Below are positions 24,369-36,910 of a stretch of 64,000 nucleotides of DNA, in pieces. Where the stretch lies: the NCBI RefSeq assembly GCF_022201045.2, contig NC_068560.1:38093001-38157000 (forward strand). The letters run 5' to 3'. A program made the translations under genes and the position numbers. Origin of the DNA: Citrus sinensis (lineage: Eukaryota > Streptophyta > Magnoliopsida > Sapindales > Rutaceae). Positions within the stretch are counted from its first letter, which is position 1. Every line of letters begins with the position of its first letter. Under the pieces are notes generated by a model. That model was not told the DNA's origin, did no database searches, and saw only the letters and a list, made by a program, of their open reading frames with translations.

Positions 24369-27300
24369 CGAAGAAAATGTAAATGAAGGCAACTAAAACC
24401 TGGATGCTAAAATGAAACCCTGAAAAAGGCAATCGAGAAGTTAACATATATTTGCCAATAAACACGTAATCGGATCTTAAATGCTCCATAAATAAACCCT
24501 AATATTTCGTAATAATTATTGAAACATATTCGCTCACATTTACTTGTAGTCAACTACAAAATGGGTAGAGAATGCTAACAAATAACAACATTATTCAACA
24601 GTTTTTTGCATTTCCCCATTTTCCCGGGAGACAAACAGAAGTACGAGTTCAACAAGTACCGATACCGTGCAATAAAAAAATGAAACTGAAACCCTAACTT
24701 AAACAAAACCCTAGAAAGTTAAAGATAGAGTAAGTAAGCTGCCTGATCTTAAACCGGTGATGTTCGACCCTGCTAGGTTTTGATACTCGGATCCCGCCGA
24801 AACTGAAGAGTGTTGTGTTTTAGGCTTCGCTTTTCTACAAGTTTTTTTTGATTCAGTGTGGCAGTGTGTATTTTTATCCATAGAATCGACCTCTGTTACA
24901 CGCGCAAAAGATTGACTTTGTCAGTCAAACGTCAATAACTAAAAGACCGGAGTAGCTGTCGTAGGATTAAGTGGCCACGGGAAGGAGAAGGGAGCAATAA
25001 TAATGGATGGGCTAATGCGCATAGAATCTTGTGGATTATTTTATAATTCCCTTTAATTTGTTTGCCGAAGTTTCCCGAATTTATTGAAAAATTTTATGTA
25101 GGCTCTGAAGCGAATTTACTTACATACCACTACTTAGCAAATATTAGGGCTTGTTTCGATGAATTTTTTAAAAGTAGTTATTTTAATAAATTAATTTTTA
25201 AGAATAATTAAGAAATTATTTTTTATAAACAGTCTATTAGATTAACCACCATGACTTTTAAAGTTTATATTATAACTTTAACATTTTAATAAAAGATAAT
25301 TATGTTTTTTTTCATAAATCCTGCTATATAAAAAAAATTAAACTTATGTCTATTTTAATCCTTATATAATAAAATAATATTTTTATAATAAAAATATTTA
25401 AATACATATACTATTTTTTTAAACCCCCGTCAACCGCAATAACACAATTTATGAAACACTAAACTACTTTTTTAATAAATATTTTATTTCATTTACACAA
25501 CAGAAACAGCTTATTTTATCAACCTGCATATAAATCTCCATTTTCCTCATCATTTTTATCATATATTACAAATTAAAGAGTTTAAAGACTATTTTTAGAT
25601 GGGATAGTACATCTTGTTTTGACTGGATTTTGCGTTTTGATAAGATTTGGTCAAATACAATAAATTTATAAATTTGGGATTTGGTGCCCAGTATAGTCGA
25701 GGTGTGCTGCTTGCGTTGATCTTTGATGAAACTTAGAGGAATGAGGAGCAACGGTGAGTAGAGAGGTAATGTTTGGGAGTTTGACCACCTTGCAACAAAA
25801 TGAGAAATAGTGGTTAGAAATAGAACTTGTGGTGGCTGGCGATTATACAGCAATGCTCATGTTAGTTTTTGGTTCATTTGGATGTTAAGAATTTGCCAAC
25901 CCTCAACAATGAAGTCCGCTCGAGGTTGAAGACAAGCCTTGGCAACTTTTTTACATGCAAGCGTTACTTAGTTAGAGAGAGAAAACCTAAGGGTTTATAC
26001 TTTATATATGGAGTGCGCCTAGAATATTATTGTCACCATCTTTGTTGACGTTACTTCACTGAGACTTTTTCCTCTTTAAGTAGGGATATTATAGGCCATT
26101 TAAGGGCAAAAGTTAAAAACTTTGGTTATAGGAGCATGAGTGAATAATATATATATCGTTCAGAGATTTTTTTTTAATTTTTATTATAATTTAGGAGATA
26201 TCATATATATTTAAAAAAAAAATTAAAATTTTTACTGAGTATAACCCACTCTAGTCTCCATTAAAATCCGCCCTTAAGCCCATTTATACTATATAGCTAC
26301 TTGAACCCTTGGAGCTTGCTTTGAGAATAAGTTTGCTCGTTATTCATGTAATTTGTTCACACGCGGACATGGCACATATTTACTACTTACTTTTGGTTGT
26401 TCACGTACTCATTAGTTTTCCTTTTTAGCTAAATAAATAACATTCTCTTTAGGTGATAATAACCTCTCACGTGATTCTGACTAAATTAATTTTCCTGCCA
26501 CTTTGCGCTTATAACCGAAACAATATTACCCTCATTGCATTCCTTATTATACCTTTCACTCGTCTATAGCATCCTTGGGGTGGCTCAGCTCCCCTTCATA
26601 TTTAACTGTTCATTACTTATACTGACACGTGTCATCCGCATATTGGTCATTTATTTTTCCGCAAACACATCTATCCAAAAAAAACGTTGTCTTATGCCAT
26701 ACATATGTTCATTCAATAAAAACTAGACTAAACAAATTTATTTTCAAATAATCAGAAATAGCAGTAGTTAAAATTAAAATTAAAATTAAAATTAAAAACA
26801 TGTCATATGATAATTCGAGGGATGGTTCTATTAAAATTATACTGCGTAATACGTTTTCTTTGGATGAGTACTTTTCATGAAGTGGCCCAAACTAATGCTG
26901 ACAGAAAGAAAGTTTTTTCATAGTTATTTTGATTAATCATAATCTTTTCATTTTATTTATTTATTTTTTTCAAAAGAAGTTTTCAATGTTCAATTAAAAA
27001 CCCTCGTATCACTCCTTTCAAGAAGGGAAAAAAACAAAAAAAAAAAACTATCATTTACTAGTGCATGCCTGATTAGAAACAGGCTGCAAAGCCTACTAGA
27101 GGTTCTGACCCAGGCCCAAACATTTACTTTGAGATGGCCCGCAGCCTTAATGAAGAGATTCACAGGTGAGTTTGATGAACAGTAAAAAACAGCTGACCAC
27201 AAACGAAGGGAAGATATTACACCAACACTACCGAAAAAAAAAATAAAAAACCTGATAAACACAACATTCTTCGTAGTTTGATTTGCTTTACATTCCATTA

Positions 27301-27587
27301 CTAAAAGGCTGAGCCAATTATCAAATTGATAAATGAGAATCAACATAATTTTAAATAATACTAACAGTAATGCTATAACAGCTACCGCTGTAACAACGGA
27401 AATACAACCTTCAATAGAAAAGAATGAGACCTCGAGCTGGGGTCAATTTCAAGTTCCACTTGTACACACTCCTCGCATAAATAAGCAAAGCAACATTAAA
27501 CTAATCGAATATAAGATTAGAAATCAAAATTCTACTCGAATCCACAAATTGCGTACCCAACGGTGGATCATTTTATTAAATAATAAT
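24369..27587. other. Intergenic region CCT2-SKS5
   Basis: From 24369 to about 24900 is the CCT2 5' leader and promoter. The rest is AT-rich with no convincing gene. A TTAAAA hexamer array lies at 26768-26797. The segment near 25142-25500 has a gggcttgtttcgatg start and a RC-like tgaaacactaaac, suggesting an old MITE, but ends are not clear. The last 200 or so bases should be the SKS 3' UTR. Confidence 0.45.
26768..26797. repeat. (TTAAAA)n short tandem repeat
   Basis: About five copies of a six-base TTAAAA unit in intergenic DNA. Confidence 0.85.
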
Positions 27588-30500
27588 TTAGAGGGGCCTC
27601 GTGTGTCTGCCAGCTGCTTTGCCGCAAAGACGTGCATTCTTTGGGATGGGATATTCATCCCTGAGTGAAGTTGATGCTGTGTAAACACGCAAGTAAAATT
27701 GTTGTCCAAGGTACTGTCGTGCCCAAGACTCAGACCTCAAGTTCCACATACCTACGTTATCCAGTGCTATATAAATCGCAGACCATGACTTGGGATACAC
27801 CTGCACTCATCATAAAACAAAAGTTATCAATTACGTTCTTGATTCTAACTAGGTTAATGATTTTGATTTTGCAATCCACATTCTGAGCTAAATTAGTGTT
27901 AACCTGAACGGTTACACGGGCAACTGCATCGCGGAGATTGTACTGGTTTCTACTAGCAGATGTCCATTGGCCTCCATCCATACTGCATTTCAAGATTTTA
28001 TGATTAAGAGACAACTAGGACTGAGTTGGTCCTAACTCCTAAATGCAATTTTGGATGTGGAACCCTAAGATTATAATGTGCTTACCCGACAACCCAAAAT
28101 TGGTAGCCATTAAGGTGATAGCTCTGGATAATGTCTTCATCATTTTGGAACACAATTTCAATAAAAGCTCTGTAGTCAGCCCCCATAACTGCTGTGTCTT
28201 GGTAAATCCCTCCACCGGTAGGATTATCAGAAATGCTTCCGATGCGGAAAACTCCTCCAATCTTGAAGTAGTCAGCAAGCTTTAGGGGAGTGTCAGCTGG
28301 AATAAAGGACACGCTGTTGATTGCATATCTCTGCTTGCCATTAACTTGCCCAGCAGAACTTGAAAGCCTGATAGTTTTGGTAGTGTTTATGAGACCATAG
28401 TGGTATGAACCCTGTGGGTTAGGCCTTGGTCCACTTGCTGTGAGATTAGACCTGAAATATATAATTATCACTAAATTAGTGCACATCATAAACATTTTAG
28501 TGGCACAATTTTGAATCACTGATAACAGGAAATAATAAATACCTGATAGAGCGTGCTTGGTTTAGTGACCAGTCAATTTGGACAGTTGGTCCACCTGGGA
28601 TGGGGCCTGAAACTGGACCTGCAGAGTTACTGTAATGAAGAATGCCGGTGGTGGTGAGGACAGTGGAGGTGAAGCGAGAGGAAACAACAATGTAATAGTC
28701 CCGTGCAGGTTGATCAGCAGTAACCAAAACGGAGTATGATTGTCCGACATGAACATCAAGTGATGAGTAGGTAGTCTGGAGGGTATGTGTTCCCTCAACT
28801 TCTACCAACTTCATCTTATGGTTTTGAATGCGGAAATTGAGTGAGTTTTGCAATCCAACATTTGATATTCTGAGCCTGTAAGTTTTTCCTGTAATGGACA
28901 TGGATAATGTAGGCGTAATGCATGAATGATGGTAGGAGTGTACAAAAATGATAACAATCGGCAAAGACTAGATTTAGATTGATTGAGAGCTAACCTTGTT
29001 CAACATTAAAAGCAGCACCGCTCCCCCGGCCATTGATAAGAATTCCATCGGGGAGAGGTAGCTTCTTGCCCTTATCAAGATGTGCCCTCAAGTCCTGCGA
29101 AAACATACATCAATTCATCATCCTTCAATCACAAAAAGTCGATTCAAACAGCAAAACAATTACTAAATAATTTTGAACTAGTTGGCATTTTTCACTCCAA
29201 CCATCTCATTCTATGAACTTTCATGAAACAACACTTCGTGGACCCAAGTAACAAGTCAGATAAATGGGTCAAGGTTGACCATTCCACTTTTTCTTTTTTT
29301 TTTTCCTGATGCATGTGGTTCAGGGGATTCGATGATGATGGAATATGGGCTGACACCTCGGCGAATAGTATAATACACATTTGGGCCAATAAATATGGCC
29401 ATATCAACCCATGTGCAGACATTAAATCAAATCAGTAATACATTAAGCAATAAGCGTCCATACCAATTGAGCAATCTAATAAATGTAGATCTAATTGGCT
29501 CGTACCCAAAAGTCAAAAATTTAACCTGATACTTGCAGACTGCAGCATTATACAATACTCAATTTAAGATTTAATATCTAAACTGTTCACTGGAGTCACA
29601 TTGCCAAAACTTACACTTGGCTCCATGATTAGAGAAAACAATTTTACTAAGGACAGACTGTTGATTTTGGATGTGGCTTCTTTTACTCGAGTCTCTCAAC
29701 CTATCATCTATCTCAATAGTCACAAACAGACAAAAAAGAGGGGTCAAAGACCCAGCTCAAATGCAGAAAAGTTGCATGTCATAAATAGTCAAAAGCTCAC
29801 CTTTGTCACCGACAACCAAAAAGCGGGAAAAAAAAAATCCCTTGCCAAATTGACCAACTTAAAATATTTTAAACCCCGCAAAATTTAAACACCATGCTCT
29901 AACATTAGTAAAGACCCTTTAATACAAGAAAACTAAAACATTAGAACAAATCAACATGTTGTTATTTAAAAAAAAAAAAAGTAACATGTTAATCTTTGGT
30001 ATAAATGTGGGAATGGTATATTATTACCGTGTGATTGGACTTGTACCAATCTCCGATAAGAACAGTGTAATCGCCGGCAGGATCTGGGAAGGGAACGGGA
30101 ATGCGCGGTCGGCTAAGGATCCTTATTCCTCCAAACCCACCGGCTGCTTTGTGGAATGCAAGGGAAGGGAAATAGTAAAAGCTACCAATTTGATCCTTCA
30201 CTTGAAGAATGTATGTAAAGTTCTTCCCAGGAGGAATAGGGCAAGTCGTTCCATAGACACCATCTTCAAATGAATTCCTCCTGTTTTGAATTCCATTCCT
30301 ATTCTCGCCGCAGAAAAAAAAATGAACAAATTACAATAATTTCTATTACATTTGAAAAAGCAATCAAATTTAATCTCTCAATGCGCCAATTCACAATTTC
30401 TGAAAATGTAAATTTTGTACTCTAGACGGACAAATGGAGTTCGTGACATTCGTTAATTAAATTTATGCACTGACAATGACCAACCCAGAATTTAGGACAA

Positions 30501-31806
30501 TTTGGTAATGTTAGTAAAAAGAATTAAAATTTATTTTTAAAATACTGTAAGTTTAAAAAATAATTATATATATTTAATAAATAATAATGTTAAACTAATA
30601 TAAGATGAAATAATTTTATCAAAAATAATATTTTAAAAAATTATTCAATATTAAAATTAATTTTTAATTTTTAAAAATTCTTTGGCACCTTCCAAAATAA
30701 TTCCAAACCGATCGAATATGGATTTTGAATAACATTATTTTATGACTCAAAGGTCGAGTTTCCAGCTTTACTTAGCTGCTTCATAAAACTAGTAGAGTGG
30801 AAGACAGCTGCTAACCGAAAATGGACACGCGGACAAGGCTAGTGGGTCTAAATTAGGTAAGCTTACAACACAAATTCAATGTTTCCAATCAATTAACCCC
30901 GTTAATTGCTCCTCTTTTGTAATGGGAAAGTCGTTTTTCTATTTTCAATAGAACCAACCTTTTTTTATAAAAAAAAAAAAAAATTCAATAGAAACAATTT
31001 AGTTATGAATGATAACGAAATCTCAAAGTGTTGGGCGGTTAGTAACAGTAGGTAGGTAATACATGACAATATCAATAAGAAATTCTACCGCAAGATACTG
31101 TAAGAACGTGCAATTCTAAAAGACAACGATATAAATCAGATCCAATTAGCCAGATCTACGTTCACATGATCTTGTGGGCTGTCTGAGAAAATTACTAAAA
31201 TATACCCACATGGCGTTGAAATGAATGGAGAATGAGTACGGTGGACTTATCGTTTTACGGAGGGCGCGCAAAACAATGCGGCGTTGTGCGTGGAATTTTT
31301 TTTTTAAATTTTATTTTTAAAAGGTACAGTGATGCAGCGGAAGGAGAGTGAAGGATCACGGGAGGAAATTAAGACTTAAAAAGAGAAAAAGAGAATAATT
31401 AAGAGATGTTACCAGGAAAGAAGAAAAGGCTCGTCTAAGCTGTTGAACACATTGATAATAAGATTGTCATTTGTAACTGAGTGAATATCGGGGCCTGGGA
31501 ATTGCCAGTTTATCAAAATGCCCTAAAAAAAAAAAAAAAAGGAAAAACAAAACACCATTTTGATTAATCATTAATTATATCAAACACAAACCAGATCGAC
31601 ATTTTAAAGAAATCGATATAAATGAGTCATATGCGTGCATGTATGTAAATGCAGGGACGAACCCGTTGGCGAACGCCGAGCGGATAGATGTCGCCGTAAG
31701 TGACATTCCAGTTGAAGAATCTGTAAGGATCCTCAGCACTGACAATGGCAAAAAGGGAACAAAACAAGGAGCAAATTGAAGCAGCGACAGCTAAGTTTAG
31801 CGGCAT
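27588..31806 (-). CDS. SKS5: SKU5-similar multicopper-oxidase-like protein
   Basis: Secreted cell-wall protein of the SKU5/SKS family (annotated elsewhere as L-ascorbate oxidase homolog or Bp10-like), linked to directional cell expansion. Eight exons are read: 31806-31663, 31522-31413, 30298-30028, 29094-28995, 28888-28543, 28451-28086, 27982-27904 and 27800-27588. They give 542 residues. The first 24 residues form a signal peptide (hydrophobic core, then VSA|EDPYRF). Three cupredoxin-like domains follow. The copper-binding sites are replaced: WNGIQNRRNS stands where oxidases have HWHG, QIGSFYYFPS where they have a His-rich loop, and QSYHLNGYQFWVVG where they have HPxHLHGH. Catalysis as an oxidase is therefore unlikely. 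There is no hydrophobic C-terminal GPI signal; it ends in a basic tail. The specific SKS5 symbol rests on remembered synteny with At1g76160 next to ECH2. Confidence 0.92.
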
Positions 31807-31885
31807 TTTGGGGGGAAGGCAGAAGGCTAAGTCAAGTCTTGTTTGCTTTTGTGACCTTTCAGATTAGTGCGATGAATGGGGCGGG

Positions 31886-31916
31886 GAGAGAGAGAGAGAG
31901 AGAGAGGGAGAGAGAG
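31886..31916. repeat. (GA)n microsatellite in the SKS5 leader
   Basis: A GA run with one interruption, 80 bases upstream of the SKS start codon. On the gene strand it is a CT-rich tract, common in plant 5' leaders. GA repeats can bind BBR/BPC factors in plants, so a regulatory role is possible but not shown. Confidence 0.9.
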
Positions 31917-32105
31917 TTTTTTTTTTTTCCAAAAGAAAAATTGAAAAATAAAAGAGGAAAGAAAGAAGTTAAGAGGTGAGTAGTGAATGATGAATGATGA
32001 GGAATGGCACGTATTTAAGTGCGGCGCAGAGGATATGTGTGAGTGTAGAGGCAACTCAGCAAATGAGAAAAAAAAAAAGCGAGGGAAAATTGGAAAGAGA
32101 GACTT

Positions 32106-32124
32106 GAGAGAGAGAGAGAGAGAG
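32106..32124. repeat. (GA)n microsatellite, second copy
   Basis: A shorter uninterrupted GA run about 300 bases upstream of the SKS start codon, probably in its promoter or leader. Confidence 0.88.
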
Positions 32125-33814
32125 ATAAGAATTATAAAAAGGAAAATGAAAAGAAAATGGTTGAGTGTCGGTGGTCGGGCCCGACAAGAGCTTAACCCTT
32201 ACTGTTTAGTTTAGGCTGTTTGTTTTGTGTGTATGAGTGTTCTTGTCTCCCACATGGGTTTATTGTTGCTACCTTGCGACTGTGTGGCGTATGTGCATTG
32301 TGCTTTTTTTTTTTTTTTTTTTTTAAACATAACAAATAATAAGGACGAAGAAAATGAAAAGAGATTGCACGTGACGAGTTTTACAAACAACACGTAGGTC
32401 CCATTCAAATAATTAACCGGGAGTGTTTCAAAAATCAAATTTCTTAATGCACTTTTATTAGGTTAGCGTAGTTGTTTGAATATGGAACCAAATCATTGCT
32501 TTCGTGCTTTGTTCTTAAGCCTTTAGGGCACTTTTCGGTTGTGGATCCCCTCAGGAATTACTTACAGGTGCCCGAAACTCAAACTCTAGAAGTATCAGAC
32601 CTGGAGTCTTAAGGTTATTTATCGCACGATCCGGCAATCGAGATATCTTCTAATAGTACTGAATAGATAATACCAAAGTTTATTTAAGGAGGTTTTGATA
32701 AATTTCTTTTAGCTGCTTTGCGATGCGAGGTTCAGAATATGCTAACATGCAGCTGCAATCGGTTTGTATGTCTAATTCGATTTCATCTGCGGTGACCTTT
32801 GTGGCCCCACAAGATCAACTGTAGGATTAAAACGGATTGTTCTCAGATTTTCTTTATGGTCCCTGAGTGAAGTAGGTTCGCTCACCGGTTTATATTATTT
32901 CGCTGTAAAAGTGTAAATCTCATTTATTTCAGAAAGGGTTATCTCGTTCTCATCTATGGTTTCAACACCCAGATATAATGCATAAAAAAAGTTGTAACGA
33001 AATCAGATGTGTCTTCGTCATTTTTGGCAGTGATTTGTCACGATCACTTGCAGATTAGGAGGACGGACCGACTTATTTTGACGCCATTACTCTACACTAG
33101 GAATTTAAAAGAACGGAAAAATAAATAACCTAAAATAAATAATGAGTAGATGAAGAGCCATACTCACGCATTACAATGTACTGAAAAAGCACATGAATTG
33201 GTTCGTGACTTTTGCTGTGATCCACAACGCAAAAGGGTGGCCACATGTGTGCACAATATTCCCCATTCCAGTAAACATATTTTTTTTTTTTAGGAACTTG
33301 GTAGTTTTTGTTTATATGGACAAAAATATGCACAGTAAAAGTCTGCACTTTCACTGGGCAGTGAAAGTGTCACAACATTCGGCCAAGTGTCGCAACAGTG
33401 GCATATTTGTTAAGCTGATCCACTATTCCACTCTAAGTGGTGGAATTGAGATTTCAGCTGGTGAGAGCCCTTCATCGTGCAAAAGTTATAAACTTGAGTT
33501 ACCATAGTAATATAAGATCAGTAAAATTTTGAGGACCAACAATGAGAATTATGATGAAGAAATCATAATTTTGAAGATGTTATAATGTTAAAAAAACTGT
33601 TAACTTAACGAGCACCAAATGATATTAAACATGCATGGAAATTAGTAAAGAATTTTCAAATCTCTGTTTCTCACTTCCTTTATTATTATTTTTCCCTCTG
33701 CGGGGCCCACCAAATTCCGCCTCTCACGCACTGGAGAGAGAAAACGAATAAACCTTTTTTTTTAAAACTTTTTCTAAAAGATTTTGTTTTTAATTTTTTT
33801 TATCTTTACCACAG

Positions 33815-34730
33815 GCTTATGCCAATCTGGTGGGCTTAAGTCAATGTTCCTGTCGCGTGGAATCATCAACGCTAAACCTTGGGTTAAGGAGTTCAAATTT
33901 CCAATCAATGTTTCTCAGGTCTCGTACTTTCACCTAATGAAAAATTACACCTTTAGAGCAAGAAGATTAGGCGCCCCCCACCCCCAAAAAAAAAAAAAAG
34001 AAAAAAGAAAAAAACCGCAGCACATTAAATCATTAATCATCGCATGTCTCACATTTTAGTTTTGGCAATTGCTAACATCCTTATTGAGAGCTTTGATGAC
34101 CTGGAACCAACCACAAACGCTCATTGATGAATACATCAAATCGTACACACGAGACAAATTTCCCTATGGGCCAATCCAGCCAACACACGATGAGAAGAGA
34201 CGAGACGTCAATTCTGCTCCACAAGGCTTCGATTTAAACAAATTAATTAAACGAATGAATGTTACTTGGCGGTGGGAGCGGCAAAAATACCCTTCCGGTC
34301 GCCGGGCCGATCTTGGACAATATTTGATAAATCTAAAATCCAGCCCGAAACCGAATTTTATTAAAATATATTATAAAATATATATTATTTTAAATATTTA
34401 TATTTATTTGACTTATTTATTACCCATATATAAAATTTTAAACACTTAAAGTTTATATTTTCATGTCAAATTTTATTGAAATAAATTTAAAATCTATAAA
34501 ACTACTAAAAAAATACACATAATATTAAAAAAAAAAAATCCAGTACATAGATTAAAACCCAACCCGGACATCTAAAAATTGCATCCGGGCCAGGTCCGGG
34601 CATTGCAATACCCGGACCAGACCCGAGTTTTGCCAACCCTACTTGGCGGTGGCCTGACACAAGAGGCGTCCCGACGTTGGACAATGAGTCTATAAAGCAC
34701 GTGCTAGAGTTGCACAGTTATATAGAATAG
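33815..34730 (+). pseudogene. Remnant of an unrecognised gene, split by a transposon
   Basis: Two exon-like segments join in phase. Exon A is 33815-33918 (acceptor ccacag, donor CAG|GT), encoding LCQSGGLKSMFLSRGIINAK and on to PINVSQ. Exon B starts at 34060 (acceptor tttag) with FWQLLTSLLRALMTWNQ. Exon B is open to 34275, where an insertion begins with a 13-base direct repeat. After the second repeat copy the same frame continues at 34653 with PDTRGVPTLDNESIKHVLEL and stops at 34730. I do not recognise the family. Upstream exons were not found, so this may be only the 3' end of a lost gene. The exact phase match at both the splice and the insertion makes a real former protein likely. Confidence 0.55.
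34276..34652. mobile_element. Non-autonomous DNA transposon with 13-base flanking repeat
   Basis: The insertion lies between two copies of tacttggcggtgg (34263-34275 and 34640-34652). Its ends share a GGCAAAA core in inverted orientation (gagcggcaaaaat on the left; ttttgccaaccc on the right). The subterminal parts are GC-rich (cgggccgat, ccgggcc) and the middle is AT-rich. This build resembles hAT-type MITEs, although 13 bases is longer than the usual 8-base duplication. It has no coding capacity and interrupts the gene remnant described for 33815-34730. Confidence 0.75.
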
Positions 34731-34950
34731 ATTTGGGGCCATCTATATTACCAAATTTTAAAGATATTAAGGTGTCAAAAACCACCGTTGTAATATCTAC
34801 AACGCAGCATTTCGATGAGAGACCAGGCCCACCATTCAAATGATTCAATTAAGCGAATAGAAATTGGGTTTTTTCAAATGCAAAACTAAAAACTAAACAA
34901 GCCGAATGATCATATGGTAGGCTGATAGCCACCAGGCATGCTGCGCTCAA

Positions 34951-35120
34951 ACCGTACGAGCAGGGCAGAAGACCAGTAAATAATCTTACAATCAAATTTA
35001 GATAGCTACAAAGGATGATAATGATGATGATGATAACCGTACGAGCAGGGCAGAAGACCAGTAAATAATCTTACAATCAAATTTAGATAGCTACAAAGGA
35101 TGATAATGATGATGATGATA
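34951..35120. repeat. Perfect 85-base tandem duplication
   Basis: Two identical 85-base units, each starting accgtacgagcagggcagaa and ending in a gat-triplet run, lie head to tail at 34951-35035 and 35036-35120. Perfect identity suggests a recent event, probably replication slippage helped by the (GAT)n tail, or an assembly artefact. Confidence 0.95.
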
Positions 35121-36910
35121 ATAATACCCACGGTCTACAACGAGCAGCAACCCTGCAGAAATTAGTAAGTCAATGAAAGTGCGATCACCGAGTAGCCACG
35201 AGTCTATGAAAGCTTTAGCCCTAGTATTTCTATCCCATCTTCCATCCACAATCACATATCAACCATAACCAAGATTCAATTAGACAAAATATGTTGGGGG
35301 CTAACAGTTGACTTAAGGATAACGACGCATAAACAAAATACAGACACCAAAAGTTGATCTGAAACCCAAAGACTGCTCACACGCTTTTACCACATAAATC
35401 TTTATCTTACAGACAACTAAAGAACATACATCACATGCTTAGTACCCTAAACTACTCGTGTTTTAAACTTATACACAGTATACAATTATGAAAGTGATCA
35501 AAAACTTGCATACGTCATATAATGGGGATGAGATGACCAAGAAAAGTCAGTAGGTGAATTATTTTGTGAGGGCAGTTACTTTCGATCCTTTATCCTTTTT
35601 CCGTAATTCCTATGTCAATGATGTGCATGAGGTTGATTTCCAACTCCCATGCACCATTTAGATTGGTTACTTGGTTTGATTATTCAAGGCTACAATACAA
35701 GGTGGAGATGAAGACACAAATGACAAATCCAACAGCTGAGAAAGTCAATTTTCCATGTCACCCTAAGTATTGATTAGGCATTGATTTTCATCTCATTATA
35801 GTCTGGCCATTGGGTAATAAGAAGCACAGAAATACGAATCTAGGCTAGACATACGATGTGGAAGTTTTACTTGACCAAATCAAAACGTACTTACATTTCC
35901 CATTTACAGGCTTTGATCACCCTACTCATAAACTAACAAAGTGTTTTGCAGTAATATGTCTAGTGTCAAAGCAATGCAGACATGGTTCCACGAGTTTGGG
36001 ATAATAAAGACAAACATCCATTATTATTTATTAAATAAATAAAGCAAAAAAGAAACAGAAATCCACATCACAAACAAAATCAATAAGAAACTAAAATCCA
36101 AGATTGACCATAGCAAGAAGTGATCGACTCAGCAAACCAATTCAACCATTTTCTGTTCCCAGGTTGTTGTCCATAAATAAAAATTTAAAATAAAGGTGGA
36201 GCAAAGTTTTGGAGAGGTACCAATGCCTCAAACTAAAATCTTATTATGAGGGAAAGAAAAAGCAAAGTACTGCAGACAAATTTTTTCCATGTTTGGTTGG
36301 AAAGAAATGATAGGGGAAAAGTACAAAATAACTCCCAACTCAGAAAACCCAATCATTGCATAAATATGAGCTAAAGTGAGAGAGAGGAGTAAAGAGTTAA
36401 TCCATTGAGCTGAGAAAATCAACTTACATGTTTACTCTAGCCTTACATTATGGTAAAGGATCAAATTAATATATAATGGCTTTCCTTGTATCTCTTTTAA
36501 ATGGAACTCCATAAAAGTGAAAAAGCTCTGTAACCAAACGAACTACCCATCTGACCTCTCACGACCAAACAATTCACAGCCACTTTCCTTTCTGAAAAAA
36601 GTCCTAGCCCCAAAGTAGACAACAGACATGATAATCATGTATATTACACGCATAATAAAACCATAAACAAATTCCAAACTCTAAAGATGAAATGATTAAT
36701 TGAAACTAGAATCTCGAAATACTCAAAGCGCCAAATTTTGTATCAATTTAGTCCATATCAGAATCAACCAAGTCAATAAGCTTTTATTATCAAAGGGAAA
36801 AAGAAAAATTCTTCATTTCTTCTATTATTAATCCAAAGACAAATAACAACTCGTAAATATCAAATACACAAAAAGCTAAAAACTCACCCAAATGTTGGGT
36901 CTGCTCGAAA
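35121..36910. other. Intergenic region without visible genes
   Basis: AT-rich, mostly unique-looking DNA without a coding frame. The part close to 36910 should be the 3' UTR of the small membrane protein gene. I see no repeats or RNA genes. Confidence 0.45.

Larger units (their letters stand above)
31807..33814. other. Upstream region of SKS5 and intergenic DNA
   Basis: Contains the SKS leader with GA arrays at 31886-31916 and 32106-32124, a T/A homopolymer near 32306-32324, and then unique-looking intergenic DNA with no gene I can support. Confidence 0.5.

Noticed and set aside
24250-24489. Minus-strand frame starting MEHLRSDYVF
   Set aside because: It overlaps the CCT2 first introns and runs in the wrong frame into CCT2 exon 2.
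27333-28285. Open frames on the plus strand at 27333-27668, 27665-27886 and 28043-28285
   Set aside because: They lie opposite the SKS5 exons and 3' UTR and have no coding character of their own.
31776-32214. Plus-strand frames rich in Arg-Glu repeats
   Set aside because: They read through the GA microsatellites in the SKS5 leader.
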